DNA of 64,000 bases. Origin: Candidatus Kaistella beijingensis (lineage in GTDB: Bacteria > Bacteroidota > Bacteroidia > Flavobacteriales > Weeksellaceae). Within the stretch, counting starts at the first letter, position 1; each line of letters opens with the position of its first letter. Both the position numbers and the translations under genes were made by a program. The stretch is from contig NZ_CP071953.1 in the NCBI RefSeq assembly GCF_020084865.1, forward strand, positions 2,480,001 to 2,544,000. The letters are read 5' to 3'. Below, in pieces: positions 1 through 6,648 of this stretch. Under the pieces are notes generated by a model. That model had not been told where the DNA came from. It was given only the letters and a program-made list of their open reading frames with translations, and ran no database searches.

Positions 1-90
1 GTGGCGAAAGCATCGGCAAAGGGTGAAGCCCTTTGAGAATGGTACAAAAACATTTAACGGAGCCACGAAGTGGCGACATCAATTCTTGAA
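1..90. repeat. Double-hairpin dispersed repeat (partial copy at window edge)
   Basis: Two short hairpins lie here: AAAGGGtgaaGCCCTTT near 18-35 and gCCACgaaGTGGc near 61-74, with a second GTGGCG half-site at position 1. The same two hairpins recur as two tandem units after gltX (36140-36260). This looks like a REP-like intergenic family. The copy is cut by the window edge, so its full length is unknown. Confidence 0.7.
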
Positions 91-245
91 ATTGTAAGTT
101 TTGGTTAAAACCGGTTTAAACGGTGTTTGAACCGTTCCTATTGACATTCTGTTGCAATTTATAAATTATTCTAATTAAGCAACTTCGAGACAATTGGGAA
201 CTTTGGCGAAGTTTTTTCCCTTCAAAAGAAAGTCCGCCTTTTTTT

Positions 246-336
246 GTAGCCCGGATTGAAACGTAAATCCCGCAGTATGCGTTGGACAAAGCTATGGAAC
301 GAGGAATTGCAGTGGAAAGCCGGTACGAACTTTTGG
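246..336 (+). other. Dispersed structured intergenic element, copy 1
   Basis: This non-coding stretch has recurring blocks: GATTGAAACG...ATCCC at about 254-271 and GCAGTGGAAAGCCGG at about 309-323. A related block pair (GATTGAAGCG...ATCC, then AGCGGAAAGCGCGA) lies on the minus strand at 40013-40147. Both copies sit just upstream of a promoter on their own strand, here that of the aminotransferase gene. It may be a small RNA or a repeat. The remainder of positions 90-246 shows no gene. Confidence 0.4.
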
Positions 337-349
337 AGAAGCGAAAATC

Positions 350-378
350 TTGTTGCTCCTAAAAATTTTGTAGTTTTG
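350..378 (+). promoter_or_regulatory. Bacteroidota-type promoter of the aminotransferase gene
   Basis: A -33-like TTG at 350-352 is followed after 18 nt by TAGTTTTG at 371-378, matching the phylum consensus TTTG-N19-TAnnTTTG. The start codon is at 406, giving a leader of about 20 nt. Confidence 0.6.
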
Positions 379-405
379 TCAGATTCAAATTTTTAAAAAA
401 ACCTC

Positions 406-1611
406 ATGCCGAAAATTTCTCAACGCGCGCAAAATATGCCTGCCTCACCTGTAAGAAAATTGGTTCCTTATGCGATTCAGGCGAAACAAAAAGGGATAAA
501 AGTATATCATCTGAATATTGGGCAACCCGATATTGAAACGCCGCAAACTGCTTTGGATGCAGTGAAAGAAAATCATTTGAAGATCTATGAATACGCGCTT
601 TCTGAAGGGAATTTGGAGTATCGGCAAGCGTTGCAGGATTATTACCACCGATTAGGATTTACAGATTTAACGACCAAGGATTTTATCGTGACCAATGGTG
701 GTTCCGAAGCGTTGAATTTTGCGATTTCCACGTTGTGTGATGATGGCGATGAAGTGATCATTCCGGAGCCGTACTATGCGAATTACAATGGTTTTACCAA
801 TACGTTTAATGTGAAAGTTGTTGCGGTTCCATCGACGATTGATACGGGATTCGCATTGCCGTCCATTGAAGAATTTGAGAAAAAAATTACCGATAAAACT
901 CGTGCAATTATTATTTGTAATCCTGGTAATCCCACCGGTTATCTTTATACGAGAGAGGAGTTGGAGAAACTTTCGCAGATCGCGTTGAAGCATGATATCG
1001 TGATTATTTCCGATGAGGTTTACCGCGAATATGTGTATGACGGAAAACAGCAACATTCAATGCTTGAGTTTAAGGAGTTGAAAGACCATTGTATCATTAT
1101 CGATTCAGAATCAAAGCGTTACTCCATGTGTGGAGCGAGAATTGGTTTTATGGTGACCCGCTCGAAAAAAATTCACGATGCGGCGATGCTTTTTGCACAG
1201 GCAAGGCTGAGTCCGGTTCTTTTGGGACAGATTGCTGCAACTGCCGCTCATCACAACGATACAGAATATATTTTAAAAGTTCGGGAAGAATATACAAAGC
1301 GAAGAAATCTTTTGGTGGATTTGCTGAACGGAATTCCCGGTGTGATTTGTCCGAAACCTAAAGGAGCATTTTATTGTGGTGTTGAATTGCCGATTGATGA
1401 TTCCGACAAGTTTGCGCAGTGGCTTTTGGAAAGTTATTCGCACAACAACGAGACGATAATGGTTGCTCCGATGACGGGATTTTACAGCAATCCGGAATTG
1501 GGGAAAAAGCAGGTGAGAATTGCGTATGTGTTGAAGGAGGAAGATTTGCGGCGAAGCGTGGAGTTGCTGAATGATGCGCTGCAAAAGTATAAGATTGAGT
1601 TTGGTTTGTAA
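406..1611 (+). CDS. Pyridoxal-phosphate aminotransferase, class I/II (aspartate aminotransferase-like)
   Basis: This 401-aa cytosolic enzyme belongs to fold-type I PLP aminotransferases, which swap amino groups between an amino acid (probably Asp or an aromatic one) and a 2-oxo acid. The substrate-carboxylate/PLP motif NPGNPTG is at about residues 172-178. The Schiff-base lysine is probably K237 in SKRYSMCGARIG. The N-terminal NIGQPDIETP is typical of this subgroup. Length matches the family. It is a single gene with its own promoter and a hairpin terminator downstream. The substrate cannot be fixed from sequence alone; aspartate is the default call. Confidence 0.85.
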   Translation: MPKISQRAQNMPASPVRKLVPYAIQAKQKGIKVYHLNIGQPDIETPQTALDAVKENHLKIYEYALSEGNLEYRQALQDYYHRLGFTDLTTKDFIVTNGGSEALNFAISTLCDDGDEVIIPEPYYANYNGFTNTFNVKVVAVPSTIDTGFALPSIEEFEKKITDKTRAIIICNPGNPTGYLYTREELEKLSQIALKHDIVIISDEVYREYVYDGKQQHSMLEFKELKDHCIIIDSESKRYSMCGARIGFMVTRSKKIHDAAMLFAQARLSPVLLGQIAATAAHHNDTEYILKVREEYTKRRNLLVDLLNGIPGVICPKPKGAFYCGVELPIDDSDKFAQWLLESYSHNNETIMVAPMTGFYSNPELGKKQVRIAYVLKEEDLRRSVELLNDALQKYKIEFGL

Positions 1612-1656
1612 TTAAATTTCGAAGATTTTTCTTTGCACCAAAAATAGTATCAATTT

Positions 1657-1697
1657 GCCACGAATGCACGAATAATTAGTGAATTCGTGGCATTTTT
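1657..1697 (+). terminator. Rho-independent terminator after the aminotransferase gene
   Basis: GCCACGAAT (1657-1665) pairs perfectly with ATTCGTGGC (1683-1691), followed by ATTTTT. It sits 46 nt after the stop codon. Confidence 0.75.
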
Positions 1698-1714
1698 ACT
1701 ACTTATAAAATTAT

Positions 1715-1723
1715 TAAATTTGC
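1715..1723 (+). promoter_or_regulatory. -7 box of murB
   Basis: TAAATTTGC at 1715-1723 is an exact match to TAnnTTTGC. Transcription should begin near 1730, about 10 nt before the ATG at 1740, so the leader is very short. No clear -33 TTTG is visible. Confidence 0.6.
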
Positions 1724-1739
1724 GACTTATTACAATTTG

Positions 1740-2774
1740 ATGACCATCCAAGAAAACTTTTCTTTAAAAAATCACAATACATTCGGAGTTGATGTTTCCG
1801 CAAAATATTTTGCAGAAGTTCATTCTGTAGGAGAACTAATTGAAGTTTTAAAACAAAACCCAACTCACGCACTCACCAACACACCCACTCAACAACTCTT
1901 TTTAGGTGGTGGAAGCAATATCCTTTTCACAAAAAATTTCGATGGTTTGGTCATTCAATTGGACTTGAAAGGGGTTTCCGAACAAATCATAAATGAAAAC
2001 GAAGTTTTGGTTACCGCAAAATCGGGTGAAAATTGGCACGAGTTCGTTCAGTTTTGTTTGAATAAAAATTATGGTGGATTAGAGAATTTGTCTTTAATTC
2101 CAGGAAATGTGGGAACTTCGCCGATGCAGAATATCGGTGCGTATGGAACGGAGATTAAAGATGTTTTCGTTTCGTGCAAAGTGTTGAACTTGGAAACTCT
2201 GGAAATCGAAGAATTTGATAATGAAAAATGCAGATTTGGTTATCGGGATTCTATTTTCAAGCAGGAAGGAAAAGGAAAGTATGTGATTTTGGAGGTGACT
2301 TTCAAACTGACCACAAAAAATCATTTAATTAAAACAGAATACGGCGCGATTAAAGGTGAACTTGAAAAAATGAGCGTTGACAATCCCACCATTCAAGATG
2401 TTTCAAAAGCCGTGATACATATTCGTCAAAGCAAATTGCCCGACCCGAAAGTGATAGGAAACGCGGGAAGCTTTTTTAAAAATCCAACCATTTCTAAGGA
2501 ACGGTTTCAGGAAGTTCAAATAAAATATCCTGAAATTCCTCATTATCCAAGTGGAGATTTGGTGAAAGTTCCTGCAGGTTGGCTCATTGAACAATGCGGC
2601 TGGAAAGGAAAACAAATTGGAAATGTGGCCTGTCACAATTTACAGGCACTCGTTATTGTTAACGCCACAGGAAACGCTTCCGGAAGAGAAATTTTTGATT
2701 TTTCGTCATTAATAATTGATTCAGTGAAAGAGAAATTCGGAATTGAGCTTGAAAGGGAAGTGAATATTATTTAA
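1740..2774 (+). CDS. murB: UDP-N-acetylenolpyruvoylglucosamine reductase MurB (type I)
   Basis: MurB reduces UDP-GlcNAc-enolpyruvate to UDP-MurNAc with FAD and NADPH in cytosolic peptidoglycan precursor synthesis. FAD-binding signatures are visible: FLGGGSNILFT near residue 60 and GNVGTSPMQNIGAYGTE near residue 120. The catalytic serine lies in NAGSFFKNP near residue 242. At 344 aa it matches the type I enzymes (E. coli 342 aa). I chose the ATG at 1740 over an adjacent upstream in-frame TTG at 1737. It stands alone between a terminator and proC, which follows after about 75 nt of repeat-like spacer. Confidence 0.95.
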   Translation: MTIQENFSLKNHNTFGVDVSAKYFAEVHSVGELIEVLKQNPTHALTNTPTQQLFLGGGSNILFTKNFDGLVIQLDLKGVSEQIINENEVLVTAKSGENWHEFVQFCLNKNYGGLENLSLIPGNVGTSPMQNIGAYGTEIKDVFVSCKVLNLETLEIEEFDNEKCRFGYRDSIFKQEGKGKYVILEVTFKLTTKNHLIKTEYGAIKGELEKMSVDNPTIQDVSKAVIHIRQSKLPDPKVIGNAGSFFKNPTISKERFQEVQIKYPEIPHYPSGDLVKVPAGWLIEQCGWKGKQIGNVACHNLQALVIVNATGNASGREIFDFSSLIIDSVKEKFGIELEREVNII

Positions 2775-2810
2775 TGCTTTCGGCATCTGCAATCAGCTTT
2801 CGGCGGTTTG

Positions 2811-2850
2811 CAACTATCATTTATCAACTATCATTTATCATTTATCACTC
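2811..2850 (+). repeat. Degenerate micro-repeat (TATCATTTATCA units)
   Basis: The murB-proC spacer ends in overlapping copies of aactatcatttatca and atttatcac. This is one of about nine such intergenic patches in the window (see findings). It runs directly into the proC start codon. Confidence 0.6.
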
Positions 2851-3654
2851 ATGAAAATAGCTGTTCTCGGTGCAGGAAAAATGGGCATTTCATTTTCAAA
2901 ATCTTTTTTGAAATACGAACTCATCAAACCTGAAAACCTACATCTAATTACAAGAAAGAAAGAAAAAATTCAAAAAATATCGGAGGAATTTCCGGGTTCA
3001 AAAGTTTCTGTTTTTGATGAAATTTCGGATATTGATGCAGATTTGATCATCATTGCCGTGAAACCTCAAGATTTTCAGTTCGTGGCGGAAAATCTTTCTT
3101 TTAGATTTAAGGAAAATCAGATGATGCTTTCGATCATGGCAGGAATTAAAATTGAGAAAATTCAACAATTACTCCACCATAAAAAAGTAGTTCGTTCCAT
3201 GCCAAATTCTCCGACTCTTCTCGGGATGGGAATTACAGGTTATACTGCCGCAGATGGAATTTCTTTCAACGATTTGATGAATATCGATAAATTGCTGAAT
3301 TCTACAGGACGCTCCGTTTATCTGGAAGACGAAAACCTTTTGGATGGCGTAACCGCACTTTCCGGAAGCGGACCGGCTTACTTTTATTATATCGTGGATG
3401 CGATGATTAAGGCGGGAACGGAAATGGGAATCGATGAAAATCTTTCGAAACTGTTTGTGAAACAGACGATGTTGGGAGCGTATCATCTCATCAATAATTC
3501 AGAGAAAAATTTGGAAGAATTAATTAAAGATGTAGCTTCAAAAGGCGGAACAACGGAAGCGGCACTGAAAACTTTCGACGAAAACGAACTGAAAATCACA
3601 TTAAAAAAAGGAATTTTAGCGGCGGAAAACCGTTCGAGGGAATTGAGTAAATGA
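2851..3654 (+). CDS. proC: Pyrroline-5-carboxylate reductase
   Basis: This 267-aa enzyme catalyses the last step of proline synthesis, reducing 1-pyrroline-5-carboxylate with NAD(P)H. The N-terminal Rossmann loop is GAGKMG (residues 7-12). The dimer/active-site segment TALSGSGPAYFYYIVDAM lies near residue 170, and the C-terminal signature SKGGTTEAAL near 230. Length is usual for ProC. It is preceded by a micro-repeat rather than a recognisable promoter, so co-transcription with murB is possible. Cytosolic. Confidence 0.95.
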   Translation: MKIAVLGAGKMGISFSKSFLKYELIKPENLHLITRKKEKIQKISEEFPGSKVSVFDEISDIDADLIIIAVKPQDFQFVAENLSFRFKENQMMLSIMAGIKIEKIQQLLHHKKVVRSMPNSPTLLGMGITGYTAADGISFNDLMNIDKLLNSTGRSVYLEDENLLDGVTALSGSGPAYFYYIVDAMIKAGTEMGIDENLSKLFVKQTMLGAYHLINNSEKNLEELIKDVASKGGTTEAALKTFDENELKITLKKGILAAENRSRELSK

Positions 3655-3744
3655 GATATTTTCTCACTTACAAACCCGAACTTACTTCCAATAAAAGGCT
3701 CACCAATATTTTGTAAAAATTTCTAAATAATTAATTTATAAATA

Positions 3745-3777
3745 TTTGTCTATGTGAAAATTTCTTCGTTATTTTGC
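3745..3777 (+). promoter_or_regulatory. Promoter of the rpmB-rpmG-DUF4295 operon
   Basis: TTTG at 3745-3748 is followed after 21 nt by TATTTTGC at 3770-3777, one T short of TAnnTTTGC. The leader to the rpmB ATG (3817) would be about 35 nt. Confidence 0.5.
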
Positions 3778-3816
3778 AACCTCAAACATTATAGTAGTAA
3801 TAAAGAACATCGAGAT

Positions 3817-4053
3817 ATGTCAAGAATTTGCCAAATAACAGGAAAGCGTGCGATGGTAGGAAACAATGTTTCTCACGCTAATAACAAGACGAAGCGTCGT
3901 TTTGAAATTAACTTATTGGAGAAGAAATTTTACCTTCCGGAGCAAGAAAAATCTGTAACTTTAAAAGTTTCTGCACACGGATTGAGAATCATCAATAGAA
4001 TTGGGATTGAGGAAGCATTAGAGAGAGCAACTAGAAACGGATTTATTAAATAA
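3817..4053 (+). CDS. rpmB: 50S ribosomal protein bL28
   Basis: This 78-aa basic protein is a structural part of the large ribosomal subunit. The N-terminal [20 protein letters not shown] is diagnostic, and the C-terminus reads [20 protein letters not shown] longer reading from a GTG at 3754 exists, but the ATG at 3817 gives the family start and lies downstream of the predicted promoter. It is first in the operon with rpmG (6-nt gap) and a DUF4295 gene, a standard Bacteroidota arrangement. Confidence 0.96.
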   Translation: MSRICQITGKRAMVGNNVSHANNKTKRRFEINLLEKKFYLPEQEKSVTLKVSAHGLRIINRIGIEEALERATRNGFIK

Positions 4054-4059
4054 GAAATC

Positions 4060-4242
4060 ATGGCAAAAAAAGGTAACAGAGTTCAGGTAATTTTGGAGTG
4101 CACAGAGCACAAAGAAACTGGTGTAGCAGGAATGTCAAGATACATCACTACAAAAAATAAAAAGAACACCACAGAAAGATTGGAATTGAAAAAATACAAT
4201 CCTGTTCTTAAAAAATACACCGTTCACAAAGAAATCAAGTAA
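4060..4242 (+). CDS. rpmG: 50S ribosomal protein bL33
   Basis: This 60-aa large-subunit protein begins [18 protein letters not shown] and ends [10 protein letters not shown], the classic bL33 pattern. It carries only one cysteine, so it is the zinc-free (C-minus) form that lacks the paired CxxC motifs. It lies between rpmB and the DUF4295 gene and is presumably co-transcribed. The zinc-free form suggests it stays functional under zinc shortage (inference from other bacteria). Confidence 0.95.
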   Translation: MAKKGNRVQVILECTEHKETGVAGMSRYITTKNKKNTTERLELKKYNPVLKKYTVHKEIK

Positions 4243-4261
4243 TTTTTTAAAAAAATAAAAA

Positions 4262-4417
4262 ATGGCAAAGAAAGTAGTAGCAACGCTTCAAGGTGGTGCA
4301 GGTTCTAAAAAAATGACCAAAGTAATCAAAATGGTAAAATCGCCAAAAAGCGGTGCTTACGTTTTTGAAGAAAAAGTAATGAACGCAGACGAAGTTGACA
4401 ATTTCTTGAAAAAGTAA
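4262..4417 (+). CDS. DUF4295 family small basic protein
   Basis: This 51-aa lysine-rich protein starts MAKKVVATLQGGAGSKKM and ends ADEVDNFLKK. DUF4295 proteins occur in Bacteroidota directly after rpmG and before ftsY, so a role on or near the ribosome is likely. This is an inference from position and composition; no catalytic motif is visible. It begins 19 nt after rpmG and is followed by a clear terminator. In this genome a toxin-antitoxin module separates it from ftsY. Confidence 0.88.
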   Translation: MAKKVVATLQGGAGSKKMTKVIKMVKSPKSGAYVFEEKVMNADEVDNFLKK

Positions 4418-4439
4418 TCGCAACGCTCGAGTAAATATA

Positions 4440-4470
4440 AAACTATCCTTTTGGGTAGTTTTTTTTTTGG
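4440..4470 (+). terminator. Terminator of the rpmB operon
   Basis: AACTATCC and GGGTAGTT form a hairpin with a TTTT loop, followed by a run of about nine T. It lies 23 nt after the DUF4295 stop codon and isolates the ribosomal operon from the toxin-antitoxin module. Confidence 0.8.
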
Positions 4471-4482
4471 AAAGAATTTAGC

Positions 4483-4531
4483 ACGTGTGATTGTGATGTA
4501 TTTTACACGTATTAAGAATTGATTATCTTTG
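4483..4531 (+). promoter_or_regulatory. Promoter and possible operator of the toxin-antitoxin module
   Basis: The -7 box TATCTTTG is at 4524-4531, 17 nt before the antitoxin ATG. Upstream, ACGTGT (4483-4488) and ACACGT (4505-4510) form an inverted repeat over the expected -33 region. Toxin-antitoxin complexes usually repress their own promoter at such palindromes; binding here is inference. Confidence 0.45.
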
Positions 4532-4547
4532 AATAAAATTGTGAGTG

Positions 4548-4829
4548 ATGGACACAAAACTAACTTAAATTATTGACCACCATGTAAAAGAAGATGCCAA
4601 AAAATACGCCAAAGAAATGGGAAGCAGCCTTTCTAAATTGGTGGAAAATTATTTGAAACTCTTGACGGCAAAAAGAAAAGAAACTGAAAATGAAATTCCG
4701 TTAAGTCCGTTCATAGAATCGATGAGAAAAAAAGCAGTAAAAGTTCCTGCAGATTTTGATTATAAGAAAGAATTGGAAGATGCAATCTGGGAAAAACATA
4801 GGAAAGGATATGAAAAGAATTTTGATTGA
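4548..4829 (+). pseudogene. Antitoxin of a PIN module (DUF6364-like), in-frame stop at codon 7
   Basis: From the ATG at 4548 the frame reads MDTKLT, then TAA (4566-4568), then IIDHHVKEDAKKYAKEMG and on without a break to 4829, overlapping the toxin start by 20 nt. The start and the SLSKLVENYL segment resemble DUF6364-type antitoxins, where codon 7 is normally leucine, so a TTA-to-TAA change is the simplest explanation. An internal ATG at 4617 could still give 70 residues with the C-terminal toxin-binding part but without the N-terminal DNA-binding strand. A sequencing error or readthrough cannot be excluded. Confidence 0.7.
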
Positions 4830-5229
4830 TTCTGACGTAATCCTCGATTTTGTCTTTGAGAGGGAACCATTTGTAGAATATTCTGCAAAAATTCTAAATC
4901 TTTGCTATTTGGAAAAAGTTTCTGGGTTTATTACGCCAATTATCTTTAGCAATATTAATGACATGATTCAGAAGGAAAAATCCAGAAAAGATTTGAAAAG
5001 TATTTTGAGTGATCTGATTCAAATAACAGATGTGGTGAATTTTAGTAAGAATTCGATAAGAGAAGCTTTAAATTCAGACTTTAACGATTTCGAAGACGCC
5101 CTCCAAAATTTTTCTGCAGAACAAAATAAAATCGATATTATTGTGACAAGAAATATTAAAGATTACAAACACAGCAATGTTCCCGTAATGGACCCCGAAA
5201 ATTTTCTAAAAACTTTTAACAGCATATAA
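4810..5229 (+). CDS. PIN-domain toxin (ribonuclease-type)
   Basis: This 139-aa protein has the PIN fold signature of VapC-type toxins, which cleave RNA with a metal held by acidic residues. Visible candidates are D7 in ILIDSDV, E95/D96 in NDFEDAL, and D118 in IIVTRNIKDY; the segment VTRN-x-KDY is typical of Bacteroidota PIN toxins. I chose the ATG at 4810, which overlaps the antitoxin frame by 20 nt, as usual for these pairs. The frame is intact although its antitoxin carries a stop codon. ftsY starts 2 nt after it, so toxin transcription probably reads into ftsY. Confidence 0.8.
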   Translation: MKRILIDSDVILDFVFEREPFVEYSAKILNLCYLEKVSGFITPIIFSNINDMIQKEKSRKDLKSILSDLIQITDVVNFSKNSIREALNSDFNDFEDALQNFSAEQNKIDIIVTRNIKDYKHSNVPVMDPENFLKTFNSI

Positions 5230-5231
5230 AA

Positions 5232-6185
5232 ATGAGTTGGTATAAAAATATATTTAAAAAAGAGGAAAAAGAGACTTTAGACAAAGGTTTGGAAAAATCC
5301 AACCAAGGTTTTTTCGAAAAAATGACGAAAGCAGTGGTCGGAAAATCAAAAGTTGATGATGAGGTTTTGGATGATTTGGAAGAAGTCCTCATCGCTTCAG
5401 ATGTGGGTGCTTCAACTACGATTAAGATTATCGAAAGAATCGAAAACCGCGTCGCAAAAGATAAATTTGTTGGAACCGATGAACTCGATAAAATCCTTCG
5501 TGAAGAAATTTCAGGACTTTTATTGGAAAATCCACACGCAGGAACAGGAAATATCGATGAGAGCAAAAAACCTTACGTCATCATGGTTGTAGGGGTGAAT
5601 GGAGTTGGGAAAACCACTACTATTGGAAAACTCGCTCATCAATTTAAATTTGAAGGAAAATCAGTTGTTCTCGGTGCTGCAGATACTTTTCGAGCAGCTG
5701 CAGTTGACCAATTGGTGATTTGGAGTCAGAGAGTCGGAGTTCCGATTGTAAAACAAAATATGGGAAGCGATCCTGCTTCAGTCGCTTTCGATACCGTTCA
5801 AAGTGCGGTTGCCAATAATGCAGATGTGGTTATCATCGACACTGCGGGAAGATTGCACAATAAAATAAATTTAATGAACGAGCTTACTAAAATTAAAAGA
5901 GTGATGCAGAAAGTAATTCCTGATGCTCCACACGAAATTTTATTGGTTCTCGATGGAAGTACAGGTCAAAATGCTTTTGAACAGGCGAAACAGTTTACCG
6001 CAGCAACAGAAGTAAATGCTTTAGCGGTGACTAAATTAGATGGAACAGCGAAAGGCGGAGTAGTGATTGGGATTTCTGACCAGTTTCAGATTCCGGTAAA
6101 ATATATAGGAGTGGGAGAGAAGATGACGGATCTCCAACTCTTCAACGGAACCGAGTTTGTGGATTCCTTCTTTAAAAGGAGATAA
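5232..6185 (+). CDS. ftsY: Signal recognition particle receptor FtsY
   Basis: FtsY is the SRP receptor GTPase that docks ribosome-nascent chain complexes at the inner membrane. The 317-aa protein has a short charged N-terminal region, the helical N domain, and the G domain with GVNGVGKTTTIGKLA (P loop), DTAGR and TKLDGTAKGG. The long acidic A domain of E. coli FtsY is absent, as in most bacteria. It normally follows DUF4295; here a toxin-antitoxin pair lies between, and no separate promoter is visible right before the ATG. Confidence 0.96.
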   Translation: MSWYKNIFKKEEKETLDKGLEKSNQGFFEKMTKAVVGKSKVDDEVLDDLEEVLIASDVGASTTIKIIERIENRVAKDKFVGTDELDKILREEISGLLLENPHAGTGNIDESKKPYVIMVVGVNGVGKTTTIGKLAHQFKFEGKSVVLGAADTFRAAAVDQLVIWSQRVGVPIVKQNMGSDPASVAFDTVQSAVANNADVVIIDTAGRLHNKINLMNELTKIKRVMQKVIPDAPHEILLVLDGSTGQNAFEQAKQFTAATEVNALAVTKLDGTAKGGVVIGISDQFQIPVKYIGVGEKMTDLQLFNGTEFVDSFFKRR

Positions 6186-6238
6186 GCTTGTTGAAAACGT
6201 AGTGATATAAGTTTTAGCTGAAAAGAAAATTAATTTTA

Positions 6239-6272
6239 TTTGCGGTGATATCAATTTTTGGTCTTAATTTTG
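6239..6272 (+). promoter_or_regulatory. Promoter of the GlsB-like gene
   Basis: TTTG at 6239-6242 and TAATTTTG at 6265-6272 are separated by 22 nt, close to the phylum consensus. The leader to the ATG at 6329 is about 50 nt. Confidence 0.5.
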
Positions 6273-6328
6273 ATAAAACTATAAAGGAAAATAATTTCAT
6301 TAAATATTAACATTAAAATTTTAAAACT

Positions 6329-6583
6329 ATGGGAATTTTAACTTGGATCATTTTTGGTCTTATTGCAGGTGCAATCGCTAAGTTCATTATGCCTGGAAAT
6401 CAGGGAATGGGTTGGCTATTAACAATTATTCTTGGTATTGTGGGAGCTTATGTTGGAGCTTTTATCGGTCAACTTCTTGGCTTGGGTGACGTTACAGGAT
6501 TCAACATCGGAAGTATGTTTCTTGCTGTTGCAGGTGCATTAATAGTCCTCTGGATTTACGGAATGGCGACGAAGCGAGGATAA
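6329..6583 (+). CDS. GlsB/YeaQ/YmgE family stress-response membrane protein
   Basis: This 84-aa protein consists almost entirely of three hydrophobic helices rich in glycine: WIIFGLIAGAIAKFIMPG, a middle ILGIVGAYVGAFIGQLLG, and LAVAGALIVLWIYG. This is the transglycosylase-associated/GlsB family, small inner-membrane proteins induced by general stress in several bacteria; their biochemical role is unknown. It is monocistronic, with its own promoter and a strong terminator facing sppA. Confidence 0.85.
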   Translation: MGILTWIIFGLIAGAIAKFIMPGNQGMGWLLTIILGIVGAYVGAFIGQLLGLGDVTGFNIGSMFLAVAGALIVLWIYGMATKRG

Positions 6584-6606
6584 TCTTTTTACAAAAAAAA
6601 TTAAAA

Positions 6607-6637
6607 ATCCCGGTTTGATTTTTCAAACCGGGGTTTT
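6607..6637. terminator. Bidirectional terminator between the GlsB-like gene and sppA
   Basis: CCCGGTTTGA and TCAAACCGGG form a 10-bp stem. It is flanked by A-rich sequence on the left and TTTTTT on the right, so it can end transcripts from both converging genes. Confidence 0.8.
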
Positions 6638-6648
6638 TTATGGGGAAA

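Noticed and set aside
667..1056. A 129-codon minus-strand frame inside the aminotransferase gene.
   Set aside because: It is antisense to a catalytic domain, with isoleucine/asparagine-rich translation typical of reversed AT-rich genes.
4756..4809. An earlier in-frame start for the PIN toxin giving an 18-residue extension.
   Set aside because: The extension overlaps the antitoxin frame deeply and has no PIN similarity; the ATG at 4810 begins the conserved ILIDSD strand.
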